This document shows, in pieces, positions 24,634 to 34,377 of a DNA stretch of 64,000 nt. How positions within the stretch are numbered: position 1 is the stretch's first letter; the number at the start of each line of letters is the position of its first letter. This DNA is from Oculatella sp. LEGE 06141 (lineage in GTDB: Bacteria > Cyanobacteriota > Cyanobacteriia > Elainellales > Elainellaceae): the NCBI RefSeq assembly GCF_015207605.1, contig NZ_JADEWO010000021.1, forward strand, positions 1-64,000, read 5' to 3'. The notes below the pieces were generated by a model. That model searched no databases. It was not told the origin of the DNA and was given only the letters and a program-made list of their open reading frames with translations. The position numbers were made by a program, and so were the translations under genes.

Positions 24634-25350
24634 ATGGATATTCAGGCGGCTCTGCATTGGCTATATGTTGTTGCAATGGCGATCGGCGCTTTTTATTTTG
24701 TTTTACTCAGCAAGAATCCGCGTGGTGTTCCTAAACAAGAATATGTAGTCGCTATCTTTATCCCAACCTGGTCTGGGTTAGCGTATATGGCAATGGCACT
24801 GGACCAGGGCAAAGTCGAAATTGCAGGACAACTCACCCATTATGCTCGCTATATCGACTGGCTGGTAACTACACCCCTGCTGCTGTTGGCTCTTGGCTGG
24901 ACGGCAATGCAAACGGTGGATAAAGACAAACCGCTGCTAATGGCTGTGATGGGAACGGATGTCGTTATGATCACCAGTGGCTTAATTGCCGACCTCTCTC
25001 AAGGCTGGACGCGCTATCTCTGGTATGGAGTTGGCTGTATCGCGTTTGTTGTCATCATGAGCCTGATTTGGGGGCCATTTCGGGTGAAAACGAGAGGGCA
25101 GGGTTTGGAACTGTCCAGCTTGTACGATCGCCTGTTAATTTACTTCACAGTGCTATGGATTGGCTACCCCATTGCCTGGATCATTGGCCCTTCTGGTTTG
25201 GGGTTCATCGATCAAACCATCGACACGCTGCTGTTTTGCATCTTGCCGTTTTTCTCTAAGGTGGGTTTTAGCTTTCTCGATTTACACGGCCTGAGAAACT
25301 TACATCTCTCTAGAGCCAGAAACGGAATGACGACACGGGCGCTACGTTAA
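24634..25350 (+). CDS. Anabaena-sensory-rhodopsin-like retinal protein
   Basis: 238 residues from the ATG at 24634, which follows TAGGAGAAAATTC; an in-frame ATG 20 codons upstream gives an unlikely cysteine-rich extension. Seven membrane helices. Helix C reads YARYIDWLVTTPLLLLALG, with the Schiff-base counterion at Asp75. Helix G reads ILPFFSKVGFSF, with retinal lysine Lys209 and Pro205 where most microbial rhodopsins have Asp. This proline and the conserved NPRGVP, SGLAYMAMALDQGKVE and LDLHGLRNL segments are the signature of Anabaena sensory rhodopsin (its D75, P206 and K210). The cytosolic donor position is Ala86 (Ser86 in Anabaena), so efficient proton pumping is not expected. The C-terminal tail is short. 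No gene for the soluble Anabaena transducer is adjacent. Confidence 0.93.
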   Translation: MDIQAALHWLYVVAMAIGAFYFVLLSKNPRGVPKQEYVVAIFIPTWSGLAYMAMALDQGKVEIAGQLTHYARYIDWLVTTPLLLLALGWTAMQTVDKDKPLLMAVMGTDVVMITSGLIADLSQGWTRYLWYGVGCIAFVVIMSLIWGPFRVKTRGQGLELSSLYDRLLIYFTVLWIGYPIAWIIGPSGLGFIDQTIDTLLFCILPFFSKVGFSFLDLHGLRNLHLSRARNGMTTRALR

Positions 25351-25385
25351 GACTGGCAATATTAACACCGCCACTCAAAAAGACT

Positions 25386-26837
25386 TCAAATACCAGATAC
25401 CGATTCAAGACCCGCCTGAAGCGTTACCACAGGCAGGATAATGGCGAAGGTTGAGCCGATCGCCACCTGGCTAGATAACTCTATTCGCCCACCGTGGGCT
25501 TCGGCGATCGCGCTCACAATCGCTAACCCCAGCCCAGCCCCTTCCGAACGACGGTTTTTTGCGCCACGGGCAAATCGCTCGAAAATTCGTTCCTGCTCCG
25601 CTAGCGGAATGCCCTCCCCCGTGTCGCGCACCCAGAAGCGAGCGTCTGTTGCAGTCAACGATGAACCAATTTCGATCGTGTCTTCGCGGCGAGTGTGATG
25701 AGTAGCATTGTGCGCCAGATTCATCACAGCTTGGGTAAGGCGCTGGCGGTCTACCACTACGCATCCCGGATTTTCAATCACAATTCGCCAGTCTCGTTCC
25801 GCCAGGGCTTTCGCTTTAGCAAAAAACTCCAGCGTGATTAAATCAGTATCCACAGGCGCTACGTTTAAAAAATCAGGCTGTTCTGCCTTAGCCAGCAGCA
25901 GCAGATCGTTGACAAACCGATTCATGCGATCGAGTTCATCAAACACCAGATCCAGCGTTTCCCCTTGCTCTTGAGGGTCGCTACCCATTAGCTCTAAATG
26001 ACCACGAACAATCGTAATCGGCGTTCGCAGTTCATGCCCTGCATCGTTGATGAAATTACGCTGGCTCACAAACGTGGCCTGTAGCCGATCGAGCATTTCA
26101 TTAAAAGTCTTACTCAGTTCGGCAATTTCATCGCTTCCTTTTACTGGAATGCGGCGAGTCAGATCTGATCCGGTAATAGAGCGAGCCATTTCTGTCAGAA
26201 ACCGCAGAGGCAACAACGCCCTACCCGCGGCGAGCCAGGACATGATTGAAGCAACAGCCAAAACGGTCAGCGTGACCTGAGCAATGGTCAGTATGGCCGC
26301 GTTGGTTTCATCTAACGAATAAACGATCGGATGCACCACCACAAAAACGCCCCGTGTTTCCCCTCTCACGTTGACGGGTTCCACTCGATAAAACACGTTT
26401 CCCATTGCTGTCTCCACCTGCCCCTGTTGCGATTGGGTCAGTTGTGCCCAGGTTTGGACTAACCGGGAATTGGGATCGAGCGATGCTGGCAAGTTTTCGT
26501 CGCTGGCTTTGTAAAATCGACCATCCAACAGGGTCAGCAAGATCTCATTCTCATCCGGGATATTCCGAGATAAAACAATGTCAAACAAAGCGGCAATGTC
26601 GTCGCCAAAGGGTTCTCCAGTCATTGGGTTCAATCCGTGTCGAAGCTGCTGAAACTCTCCCACTTCTTGAATCAGCGATCGCTCGACCCGTTCTTCTAGC
26701 CGCAGGAGAAAGATTTGACGAATCGCCAGAATCGAGATTGCGGTAGAACATCCCATCAGCACAACATACCAAACTAGAATTCTGGTACGAACCCCGTATA
26801 AAATCTTCTGCCAGCTAAAGGACGAACTGTTTTTCAC
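25386..26837 (-). CDS. Membrane sensor histidine kinase with HAMP domain
   Basis: 483 residues. Two membrane segments (about 20-40 and 183-205) flank a ~140-residue extracytoplasmic sensor. HAMP follows (about 206-258, with ARSITGSDLTRRIPVKGSDEI). The phospho-accepting His268 is in NDAGHELRTPITIVRG, the N-box is NLAHNATHHT, and the G-boxes are DTGEGI and GAGLGLAIV. There is no adjacent response regulator, so its partner is elsewhere. It is convergent with the rhodopsin gene (35-base gap). Convergence does not support a functional link by itself. Confidence 0.92.
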   Translation of the reverse strand: MKNSSSFSWQKILYGVRTRILVWYVVLMGCSTAISILAIRQIFLLRLEERVERSLIQEVGEFQQLRHGLNPMTGEPFGDDIAALFDIVLSRNIPDENEILLTLLDGRFYKASDENLPASLDPNSRLVQTWAQLTQSQQGQVETAMGNVFYRVEPVNVRGETRGVFVVVHPIVYSLDETNAAILTIAQVTLTVLAVASIMSWLAAGRALLPLRFLTEMARSITGSDLTRRIPVKGSDEIAELSKTFNEMLDRLQATFVSQRNFINDAGHELRTPITIVRGHLELMGSDPQEQGETLDLVFDELDRMNRFVNDLLLLAKAEQPDFLNVAPVDTDLITLEFFAKAKALAERDWRIVIENPGCVVVDRQRLTQAVMNLAHNATHHTRREDTIEIGSSLTATDARFWVRDTGEGIPLAEQERIFERFARGAKNRRSEGAGLGLAIVSAIAEAHGGRIELSSQVAIGSTFAIILPVVTLQAGLESVSGI

Positions 26838-27279
26838 GCCTCATACTCTTACTCAAGTCTGCGAACCTGTGCCACTAAAGAACAATAATCTGTTTTGCTA
26901 TCGGCTCCCCAATACGATGATCTGATACGACTGAGTCCTGCGAAAGCGCTTTGCCGCTCAGGCTTCATCAGCGTATTTCTTTATACTTTAACCTTTCGTA
27001 ATATTACTGTAAAACGGTCTGAAGGCAGCGCACCACGTTGATGGTCTGCTCACCAAAGATACAACTCTTCATACACACAACACTCTAAGAGGATGTTTGA
27101 GACGTATCGAATGTGCTGCATTCGCCTCCTGAATCTCCTGGTTCTGGGGACTTTATCCAGAATCGGTTCAGAAGTCTTAGCGCCTGTGGCAAGCCAGAAA
27201 CGGGGGCAGTTCGATTGACCATCAGCACCGTTAAAACATCCCCATAGGGCAAACCAGAGCAAAAACAAAGCAAAAACAA
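26838..27279. other. Intergenic region without recognised genes
   Basis: Between the histidine kinase start and the small membrane protein terminator I see no supported gene. Short minus-strand open frames at 27050-27279 have no ribosome binding site or recognisable content. The first 150 bases are AT-rich in places (TTTATACTTTAACC near 26980) and may hold the kinase promoter. Confidence 0.4.
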
Positions 27280-27318
27280 AAAAGATAGGCTGCCTATTCA
27301 GTACAGCGCCTATCTTTT
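27280..27318 (-). terminator. Intrinsic terminator of the small membrane protein gene
   Basis: Read on the minus strand, AAAAGATAGGC pairs with GCCTATCTTTT in a perfect 11-base stem, followed by TTGTTTTTGC. It lies 77 bases after the stop of the minus-strand gene at 27395. This is the clearest rho-independent terminator in the window. Confidence 0.85.
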
Positions 27319-27394
27319 ACAACAATGAATTTAGTGACAGAGGAATTATTTAGATAGTTCCATCAGGAATGTTTAGTTCAACGGTGAAGTGCGA

Positions 27395-27634
27395 CTAAAT
27401 CGAATTCTCAAGTCCCTGGCTAAGGTATTCCGTCTCGGAAGCAGCATCACCCGATTGAGCATTAAGCTTGGCGCGGAGCATGGAGGGGAGCGTTACAGGC
27501 CACAAAACGGTTGCCAACCCTAAAACCAGCCAGGACGTTGCGTGGGTTTTGGGCGTAGAGCTATCTTTCAAAAACGCATTCAAACCGACTGAGAAAACAA
27601 ATAAAGCGCCAGCACCGTATAGAGGGATGAACAT
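27395..27634 (-). CDS. Small two-helix membrane protein, DSSTPKT family
   Basis: 79 residues. Two hydrophobic segments (about 5-20 and 33-52) flank the polar motif FLKDSSTPKTHATSWLVL. The ATG follows CAGGAATTTTT, a good ribosome binding site, and a strong terminator lies downstream, so it is a single-gene transcript. A paralogue with the same FLxDSSTPKTxxxSWL motif is at 58981-59181. The role is unknown; the motif recurs in small cyanobacterial membrane proteins. Confidence 0.8.
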   Translation of the reverse strand: MFIPLYGAGALFVFSVGLNAFLKDSSTPKTHATSWLVLGLATVLWPVTLPSMLRAKLNAQSGDAASETEYLSQGLENSI

Positions 27635-28193
27635 AAAAATTCCTGTTGCTGTAAATCGGTTATCTATATCACCTCATATTTGGATGGGATCTGTCATCAA
27701 AGGAACTACGCAGTCTGATTATACAGCTCACCCGTTTTGAACCGTGTTTGCACTGACACCGCAAAAGCACTCAACTGTACTGCCATGTTGAATTGCAGTT
27801 GAATGCAGCATGGGAGCCAGCTATGGCTTCATCCTGCTGAACGTATTCCCCGCAACCAATCTTAACGTCAGACCACGTATGATGATCCAGGAGAACAAAG
27901 CTTTGCACGGTTGAGTGCCGCTGCCAGGGAAACTACTAAATGTCGCCAGACGAACCGTAGATTTTTCTTGCCATTTAACAGCAGGCTGTGACATACTTAC
28001 GTTCAACAAACATCTATAATCCGATTGACTTACCGTAGTTTCAGCCGAGCGATTCAGTCAGTTTGTTGCTTCAAACTAGACAGGCTGGCAATGCCTCTAG
28101 CAGTTGACGCTTTTAGGCCAATCGGTTGATGAGGAAACGGCTGGAAGCACCCGTTTCAATAGCGTTGGATACCGAAGAGTAGAGCGAAGCAAT
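27635..28193. other. Intergenic region without recognised genes
   Basis: The part next to 27635 probably holds the promoter of the small minus-strand membrane protein. The rest shows no supported gene. An open frame on the minus strand at 27821-28009 has no ribosome binding site and no recognisable content. An in-frame ATG at 28104 could extend the next gene by 30 residues, but the added sequence is not protein-like. Confidence 0.35.
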
Positions 28194-29477
28194 ATGCTAA
28201 ATGATAGACAGGAACTGGCTGTTACCACTGACTCACTAACGGCGATCGCGGCGATCAACGAGTTCATCATGCGATCGCTGCGCTATGGGCGCGATGCCGA
28301 ACAGGTAATTCTACAAGCGATCGCGGCTGATCCTACCTGTGCGATCGCTCAAGCCTATGCAGCAGCTTACTATTTGTCTCAGGAAAGTGCGATCGCCCGT
28401 CGGCAAGCCGTACCCTTTTTGCAACAAGCTCAACGGTATCAACAGCAAGCAACTGAGCGAGAACAGCTCTACATTCGGGCGATCGTAGCCTGGTCAAAAG
28501 GAGCCATTAGCGAAGCCATTGAGTATCACCACAACATTGCCCAACGGTTCCCTCAAGATTTAGTTTCGGTGCAGCAAGGACAATATCACTATTTTTATCG
28601 GGGTGACAAAGCGGGACTGCTTCAGATTGCAGAAACAGTACTCTCGGCTAATCCTGACCATGCTGACCTGTTGGGCATGGTGGCCTTTGCCCTGGAGCAA
28701 TGCCATCGGCTAGATGAGGCCGAAGCGATCGGACGCTATGCAACCCACCTCGATCGCCACAATCCCTGGGCACATCATGCCGTAGCTCATGTAATGGAAA
28801 CCCAGGAGCGGGCTGAGGACGGAATTGCCTGGATGGAATCGCTAGCCGATACATGGGAGTCATGCAACTCGATGCTGTATACCCACAACTGGTGGCATGT
28901 GGCGTTGTTTTACCTGAAGCAAAACGAACCGCAAACGGTACTTTCTCTCTACGATCAGCGAGTGTGGGGACAGGCTCGTAAAGCTTCGCCCAAGGATCAG
29001 GTGGGGGCGATCGCCTTGCTGCTGCGGTTAGACCTGAAGGGCATTGATACAGGAAATCGCTGGCACCAATTGCTGCCCCATTTGCGTCCTCGTCTACACG
29101 AACATTCCCTGCCGTTTCAGGACTTGCACTACATTTACGCTATTGCGAGAGCCGAACAGAGCGATGCCGTAAATGAGATGCTCTCCAGCATTATTAGCCA
29201 TGCTCAAACCCTAGAACCATCTGCCCATAAACGGTGGATGGACGTTGCCATTCCAGCCGCCAGGGGAATGGTGGCTCACGCCAAACAAGATTGGTTGGGG
29301 GCGATCGCTTACTTAAAGCCTACATTGCCTCAACTTTGGGCGATCGGCGGCAGTCACGCTCAGCGCCAGGTATTCCAGCAGATTTATTATCACGCCCAAT
29401 TGCAGCACGAGCAGTCTGGCCGATCGGTGCAACACCATCAACCTGCGTTGCCTGCTAACGTTCCGGCCTTTGCTTAA
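28194..29477 (+). CDS. TTC38-like helical-repeat (TPR) protein
   Basis: 427 residues from ATG 28194 (alternative 28104). All-helical repeats with the TTC38 hallmarks: HHAVAHVMETQERAEDGIAWME, then TWESCNSMLYTHNWWHVALFYL and VLSLYDQRVWG. The T-H-N-W-W-H segment is highly conserved in this family, whose bacterial function is not established. No signal peptide. It is followed after 171 bases by the FdhF-type oxidoreductase on the same strand. Confidence 0.82.
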   Translation: MLNDRQELAVTTDSLTAIAAINEFIMRSLRYGRDAEQVILQAIAADPTCAIAQAYAAAYYLSQESAIARRQAVPFLQQAQRYQQQATEREQLYIRAIVAWSKGAISEAIEYHHNIAQRFPQDLVSVQQGQYHYFYRGDKAGLLQIAETVLSANPDHADLLGMVAFALEQCHRLDEAEAIGRYATHLDRHNPWAHHAVAHVMETQERAEDGIAWMESLADTWESCNSMLYTHNWWHVALFYLKQNEPQTVLSLYDQRVWGQARKASPKDQVGAIALLLRLDLKGIDTGNRWHQLLPHLRPRLHEHSLPFQDLHYIYAIARAEQSDAVNEMLSSIISHAQTLEPSAHKRWMDVAIPAARGMVAHAKQDWLGAIAYLKPTLPQLWAIGGSHAQRQVFQQIYYHAQLQHEQSGRSVQHHQPALPANVPAFA

Positions 29478-29648
29478 GCGGACAAGCCACACCGTTACCA
29501 TCCATTTTCCAATCCCCTGGAGCTTGCTAAACCGACATTCCACCCTGAGCTACTTTCACAGACGGCTAATTTGCGTTAAGTTCGGGGGATAAACCGTGTA
29601 TGGCTTTAGAGCGATACCACTCTGCACGGTTAAGCAAGGAGTCGCCCT

Positions 29649-31955
29649 ATGGATGTGAACCCAACGCCCGATATTCAACCGACGGCACCCGGTGGACAAC
29701 AGAACGACAACACGCCCGATATGGGAGGCGGTTTATCGGTTATTCAATATTGGGCAGAGCATACCCTATCGCCCGAAGGCCCAAAGTTGTGGAAGACCTT
29801 GCTGCATAAAAGTGCGTGTTTGTCGTGTTCGTGGGGCACCGGAGGCCAAAAGGGCAGCTTTACCAATGAAGTGGGCGAATCATTGCAGCGCTGCATGAAG
29901 AGTGTGGAGGCTATTTCTGCTGAAATTCAGCCACCTGTCGCGGCACACTTCTTTGAACGACACAGCATCGAGCAACTGCAACGCCTCACCTCGTTGGAAG
30001 CAGATCGCTTAGGACGGCTGAGCTTTCCCGTTATTTTGCGAGCCGGATCGTCTCATTACGAACGGATTTCGTGGGACGAAGTTTATCAGATTGCCGTTGC
30101 AGCATTTCGTAAGCCAGCAGAACGAGTTGCATCTTACAGTTCGGGGCGTTCTTCCAACGAAGCCGCGTTTTTACTGCAACTGATGATGCGGGCGTTGGGG
30201 TCTAATAACCTGGCGGATTGCTCTGACCTGTGCCACGCGCCATCGACGGTTGGTCTTAAACAAGTGTTTGGCACCAGCACATCAATTGTCAGTTTAGAGA
30301 GCCTGAAGAAGGCAGACTGCGTTGTTCTGGTTGGTTCTAACGCATCTTACAACCATCCCCGCTTGATGAATGAGTTGATTAAACTGCGCGATCGCGGCGG
30401 TAAAGTGCTTGTGATCAACCCCGTTCGCGAGATTGGGTTAGTCAAGTTTGGCTCACCTGCTTTCCCAGTTAAATCCCTACTGAGCGGCTCTGAGATTTCA
30501 TCTCTTTACCTCCAACCGATTCCTGGTAGCGATGTGGCTCTGTTTGTCGGAATTCAGAAATGCCTGGTTGAACGGGGACTGATCCAACAAGAGTTTTTGT
30601 CAGCCTACACCGAAAACTGGGAGGCGATCGTTGAACAGGCCAAGGTAACATCATGGGAAACCATTACTTCCACCTGTGGCGTTTCCCAGGAGGAGATTGA
30701 AACGGCGGCCATGCTGATCCACTCCTCTCAGCGGGTTGTCTTTGGCTGGGCAATGGGAATTACCCAGCAGCAGAACGGTGTAGACAACGTGTTCAGTATC
30801 ATCAATACCGCTCTTCTCAGCGGCAATGTGGGCAAGGAAGGCGCAGGTGTAATGCCAGTACGAGGACATTCCAATGTTCAGGGGTTCGGTTCAATGGGCG
30901 TTACCGTTCATCTAAAGCAGGAAATCCAGAAAACAATGGAAAACCTGCTGGGACGATCCCTCAGCCGAGTTCAGGGATATGATACTCGCGCGTTAATTGA
31001 AGCGGCGGATACCAACCAGATTGATACCTTACTTTGCCTGGGCGGTAACCTGTATGGTGCCAACCCTGACTTAACCCAGGCCAAACGCGCCCTGAGCAAC
31101 ATTGAAACGGTCATCTATCTGGCGACCAAACCAAACCTGGGACACTTCAATGGTTTAGCCAGACACAACACCATTATCATTCCTGTCTTGAACCGATTTG
31201 AAAATCCTCACAAAACGACTGTGGAATCGGGCAATAACTTCGTTCGCCTGAACGATGAAGGACAAACCCATCTTAAGAATGCCGACCTGATTGCCGAGGT
31301 TACCTTCCTGACGGAACTGGCGCACCGCATACATGGTGACTACCCAGTTAACTGGCGCAAGCTACAGGATACGAAATACATTCGGCAATTGATTGCCCAA
31401 ACCATTCCTGGGTTTGAGAAGATGGCAAGCATTGACGAAACCAAAGAAGAGTTTACTATCAGTGGTCGAATTGTGACCGAACCGAAATTTTCAACCCCAT
31501 CGGGGAAAGCCTCTATGGTTGTTACACCTTTACCCACCCTGACGCTGCCCGAACCTGAAGCATTTGGTGCTTCTGAGTCTACGCCAGGGATCGTGGTTGC
31601 CCTGATGACAGGACGCAGCTATTCTCAGCACAATACAGTTGTCTACAAGATTGAAGACAAGTATCGGGGGATGCCGCACCGTAACTGCATTTTGATGAAC
31701 CAAGCGGATGCCGAAAGTGTGGGTTTGCAAGAGCATCAGCGAGTTACTGTGCGGGGAAATGCAGGCCAACTAGAAAACGTTGAGGTGATCTATGGTGCTG
31801 TTCGTCGAGGGGCAGCCCTGATGTTTTATCCGGAAGTGAATGCCATTTTCAACGCGCGGATAGAGACGCGATCGGGCACCCCTGCTTTTAAGCGAGTCCC
31901 GGTACTGGTATATTCAGCCAGCACGGTTACCACTGAAGCTACGTCTGGCCTGTAG
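29649..31955 (+). CDS. FdhF/YdeP-family molybdopterin oxidoreductase
   Basis: 768 residues. The N-terminal cysteines are C57, C60 and C82 (ACLSCSWGTGG and QRCMK), a three-Cys arrangement seen in the YdeP branch. The Mo-ligand position is Cys in DLCHAPSTVGL. The cofactor-binding domains contain VLVGSNASYNHPRL, VRGHSNVQGFGSMGV and the C-terminal MTGRSYSQHNT. Family members reduce or oxidise small substrates using bis-MGD; substrate unknown. AAGGAGTCGCCCT precedes the ATG. There is no twin-arginine signal, so it is cytoplasmic. No fdhD or electron-transfer subunit gene is adjacent. Confidence 0.88.
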   Translation: MDVNPTPDIQPTAPGGQQNDNTPDMGGGLSVIQYWAEHTLSPEGPKLWKTLLHKSACLSCSWGTGGQKGSFTNEVGESLQRCMKSVEAISAEIQPPVAAHFFERHSIEQLQRLTSLEADRLGRLSFPVILRAGSSHYERISWDEVYQIAVAAFRKPAERVASYSSGRSSNEAAFLLQLMMRALGSNNLADCSDLCHAPSTVGLKQVFGTSTSIVSLESLKKADCVVLVGSNASYNHPRLMNELIKLRDRGGKVLVINPVREIGLVKFGSPAFPVKSLLSGSEISSLYLQPIPGSDVALFVGIQKCLVERGLIQQEFLSAYTENWEAIVEQAKVTSWETITSTCGVSQEEIETAAMLIHSSQRVVFGWAMGITQQQNGVDNVFSIINTALLSGNVGKEGAGVMPVRGHSNVQGFGSMGVTVHLKQEIQKTMENLLGRSLSRVQGYDTRALIEAADTNQIDTLLCLGGNLYGANPDLTQAKRALSNIETVIYLATKPNLGHFNGLARHNTIIIPVLNRFENPHKTTVESGNNFVRLNDEGQTHLKNADLIAEVTFLTELAHRIHGDYPVNWRKLQDTKYIRQLIAQTIPGFEKMASIDETKEEFTISGRIVTEPKFSTPSGKASMVVTPLPTLTLPEPEAFGASESTPGIVVALMTGRSYSQHNTVVYKIEDKYRGMPHRNCILMNQADAESVGLQEHQRVTVRGNAGQLENVEVIYGAVRRGAALMFYPEVNAIFNARIETRSGTPAFKRVPVLVYSASTVTTEATSGL

Positions 31956-32018
31956 TTGCAGTGTAAGTATTGAATCAAGCTATTTGACAGCAAGACGGTT
32001 GTGGAGAGAATGCAACCG

Positions 32019-32234
32019 CTAGGCAATCAGGATTTCTTTAATGACGCGATCGTCTTTCACCACTCCGAGCTTTCGACCATCATGGCTTTCTTCATGGGCG
32101 ATGCCGTAGAGGGCCAGCCCGGTTCGTAAGACTTCTGCCATGTTTTTCCCCGATTCGTTCGCTAACCGCTGAAGCAGTTCGTAGGCTTCGGGCGTTAAAT
32201 CAAGATTCAACCGTTTTTTCTGCGATTTCACCAT
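32019..32234 (-). CDS. Small ribbon-helix-helix-like protein
   Basis: 71 residues from the ATG at 32234. The N terminus KSQKKRLNLDLTPEAYELLQRLANESGKNMAEVLRTGL has the beta-strand/two-helix pattern of ribbon-helix-helix DNA-binding proteins (antitoxin-like). The C terminus is a short DGRKLGVVKDDRVIKEI tail. Such proteins occur alone in many cyanobacteria. No toxin gene is adjacent. GAGGAA lies upstream of the start. Confidence 0.75.
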   Translation of the reverse strand: MVKSQKKRLNLDLTPEAYELLQRLANESGKNMAEVLRTGLALYGIAHEESHDGRKLGVVKDDRVIKEILIA

Positions 32235-32895
32235 AAGATTCGTTCGTTTCCTCATGCAACACAATGAGCCACACCATGAAATTGGGGTTGGCAACCTACT
32301 GAGCGGGTCAGCAGTACAAAGCAGGATCAACTTCAGTCCGCCTGACTGAATGATGAACAGCGATGCGTGTAGACGATCGCCCCTCTAATTGACATGACAT
32401 AATCATACAGAAAGTGAGGGAAAAATGGACAAAATTTGAGCATGGTTATTACAAATCGCCATTTCTGGATGGCAATATCTGCCTGAAGAAGTGGTTAGAA
32501 ACGAATTAGACCTGCCGCGTTCGCCCTCCAAAACCTCCAAAAGTGAGGGACTTTCGAGCCGTTTTGCTAACGTCCCCGTTCGGCAGAGCGTTCAGGTCGA
32601 AGCCCAGATCGAGGAGACGTAAGAACAAACGTCGAACCATTCTCTGTTAACCGTTCCCGGTTGGTTCGCGCTCCAGCATTCAAACGATGGTGCCGCGAGG
32701 GGTTTAATCGCTGGGATCGCTGAGGAAAAATAGCTCAACGTTTGAACCGGATTTGAAGATGGTGCCTCCCATTTAAAGGTTGAACCTTGACAATTGACAT
32801 TCTCTGTGTATGAGGTTTTAATCGTAGTCAAAGCCAGTTTAGTATCTCCCCGCCCAGAGAGCTACTAACGCCCACTCTTTACGGATAACTGAATC
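32235..32895. other. Intergenic region without recognised genes
   Basis: 660 bases. The left part likely holds the promoter of the minus-strand ribbon-helix-helix gene. The open frame at 32592-32831 on the minus strand is not supported. CCTCCAAAA is repeated at about 32527-32543. I see nothing else interpretable. Confidence 0.3.
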
Positions 32896-33111
32896 ATGAC
32901 ACACGCCTCGAATCTCAATGATTTCGTGTCAGAGTCTGCTGCGCCTTATCGCGATCGCCTGCACCATTGGGCCATTGCCCGTCTCTTTCCGAATATGGAA
33001 TGGCAAATTGTAGCTCGATTTCGTCGGCGCTCGGATGCCGATGGGCATCTACAGTTTTTGCGACAACATCATCCTCAGACCGAATTCGTGGTGATGTTTG
33101 ATCACCAATAA
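32896..33111 (+). CDS. Small conserved hypothetical protein
   Basis: 71 residues. The core is WQIVARFRRRSDADGHLQFLRQHHPQTEFVVMFD. The R-x-R-S-D-A-D-G-H-L-x-x-L-R pattern recurs in small cyanobacterial proteins of unknown role. GGATAACTGAATC precedes the ATG. It is a single gene opposite the glycosyltransferase. Confidence 0.62.
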   Translation: MTHASNLNDFVSESAAPYRDRLHHWAIARLFPNMEWQIVARFRRRSDADGHLQFLRQHHPQTEFVVMFDHQ

Positions 33112-33195
33112 CGACTATCGCCGCTGGGGTAGTGCAGGGTGCATCTGCCATAACAGGCTGTACGCTATTCCATCTGGTGCGATGCGACGACCGTA

Positions 33196-34377
33196 TTAAA
33201 TTGCTTCAGTAGACCGATCGCTCATTTTGTGCCAAAGATCCAGCATGTTTTGCACCATTTTGGCTTCAGAGAAATCGTGCGATCGCACCTGTGCATTGTG
33301 AGCCATCTGCTGCATCTGTTCGGGATGCCGCAACGTCCACCGCAGCGTTTCTAGCAAGTCGCAACTGTCGCCAGTGCGAAATAACAAACCGTGAACGCCG
33401 TGATCAATTACTTCTGGGATGCCGCTAGCATTTGAGGTAACAATGGGTAATCCGTAGGCCATTGCTTCAGCGATCGCGCTTGACTGCCCACCTTCAAAAT
33501 GCGTCGGAAAGACAAACAAATCTGCGATTTCCAGCAGTTTGGGTACATCAGAGCGATAGCCCAGAAACAGAACGTTTGCTTCAATGCCGTACTCTTTCAC
33601 AAGGTTGGTCAATTTAGGCCGATCTTTGCCGTCGCCGACCCAAATAAACTGAACGGTTGGAAACTCTTTGACAATATGAGGAATGGCTGGGATCAGGTCA
33701 GTGTATCCTTTCTGTCCTTCTAGGCGTCCAACGGTTAACGCGAGAATGCTGTTGGGGGAAAGCCCCAGTTCTTGAAGCACGGTGTTGCGAGTCGCCTCAA
33801 TTTCTTGAGGGGTGCGGTCTGGTACGACCACCGAGGCTCCATTGTAAATGCACACAATGTCTTGCTGTGGCATCTCAAACGACCTGGACACCAGCTCGCG
33901 GTTGTTTTGCGAAATAGTGACCCATTGCTGATGGCGCGATCGCGCCCACCGATAAAGTTTGAGCCGCAGCGAATCAAACGACCATTGTGAGGCAACCAGC
34001 CCAAAGCGCACAACGGTTGGAACCTGCAAAAAGGCGCAAGCTAAAATACTGCCCAAACAGTTTTCGGGATGCGGTAGCACAATCTGCACAACATCCGGCT
34101 GAAGGCGTTTGAGTAAGGCGATCGTTTTAATGAATTGGGGCAGATATCGCCTGAACCAGGCTAACTTTTTGCGGTAAATCGTTTCAGCAATAGTTAACGG
34201 ATGATAATCAACGCCGTTTTGTTGAAAATCATTGATCAAGGCTTGAACATCTGGGGCATTAGGAAGAGCAACATGAACATCCCAACCCGCCTTAACTGCA
34301 CCTGAAGTAACGCGTAGAACATATTCTTCCACTCCTCCACGCAAGGTCGATGGAATAATAACCAATGCTTTCATCAC
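33196..34377 (-). CDS. GT4-family glycosyltransferase
   Basis: 393 residues, GT-B fold. The donor-binding half has LTVGRLEGQKGYTDLIPAI, VGDGKDRPKLTNL and the E-x7-E region HFEGGQSSAIAEAMAYGLPIV. The acceptor-binding half starts with IIPSTLRGGVEEYVLRV. It probably adds a sugar to a lipid-linked or polysaccharide acceptor; the substrate cannot be set. No other polysaccharide genes are adjacent. Confidence 0.9.
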   Translation of the reverse strand: MMKALVIIPSTLRGGVEEYVLRVTSGAVKAGWDVHVALPNAPDVQALINDFQQNGVDYHPLTIAETIYRKKLAWFRRYLPQFIKTIALLKRLQPDVVQIVLPHPENCLGSILACAFLQVPTVVRFGLVASQWSFDSLRLKLYRWARSRHQQWVTISQNNRELVSRSFEMPQQDIVCIYNGASVVVPDRTPQEIEATRNTVLQELGLSPNSILALTVGRLEGQKGYTDLIPAIPHIVKEFPTVQFIWVGDGKDRPKLTNLVKEYGIEANVLFLGYRSDVPKLLEIADLFVFPTHFEGGQSSAIAEAMAYGLPIVTSNASGIPEVIDHGVHGLLFRTGDSCDLLETLRWTLRHPEQMQQMAHNAQVRSHDFSEAKMVQNMLDLWHKMSDRSTEAI

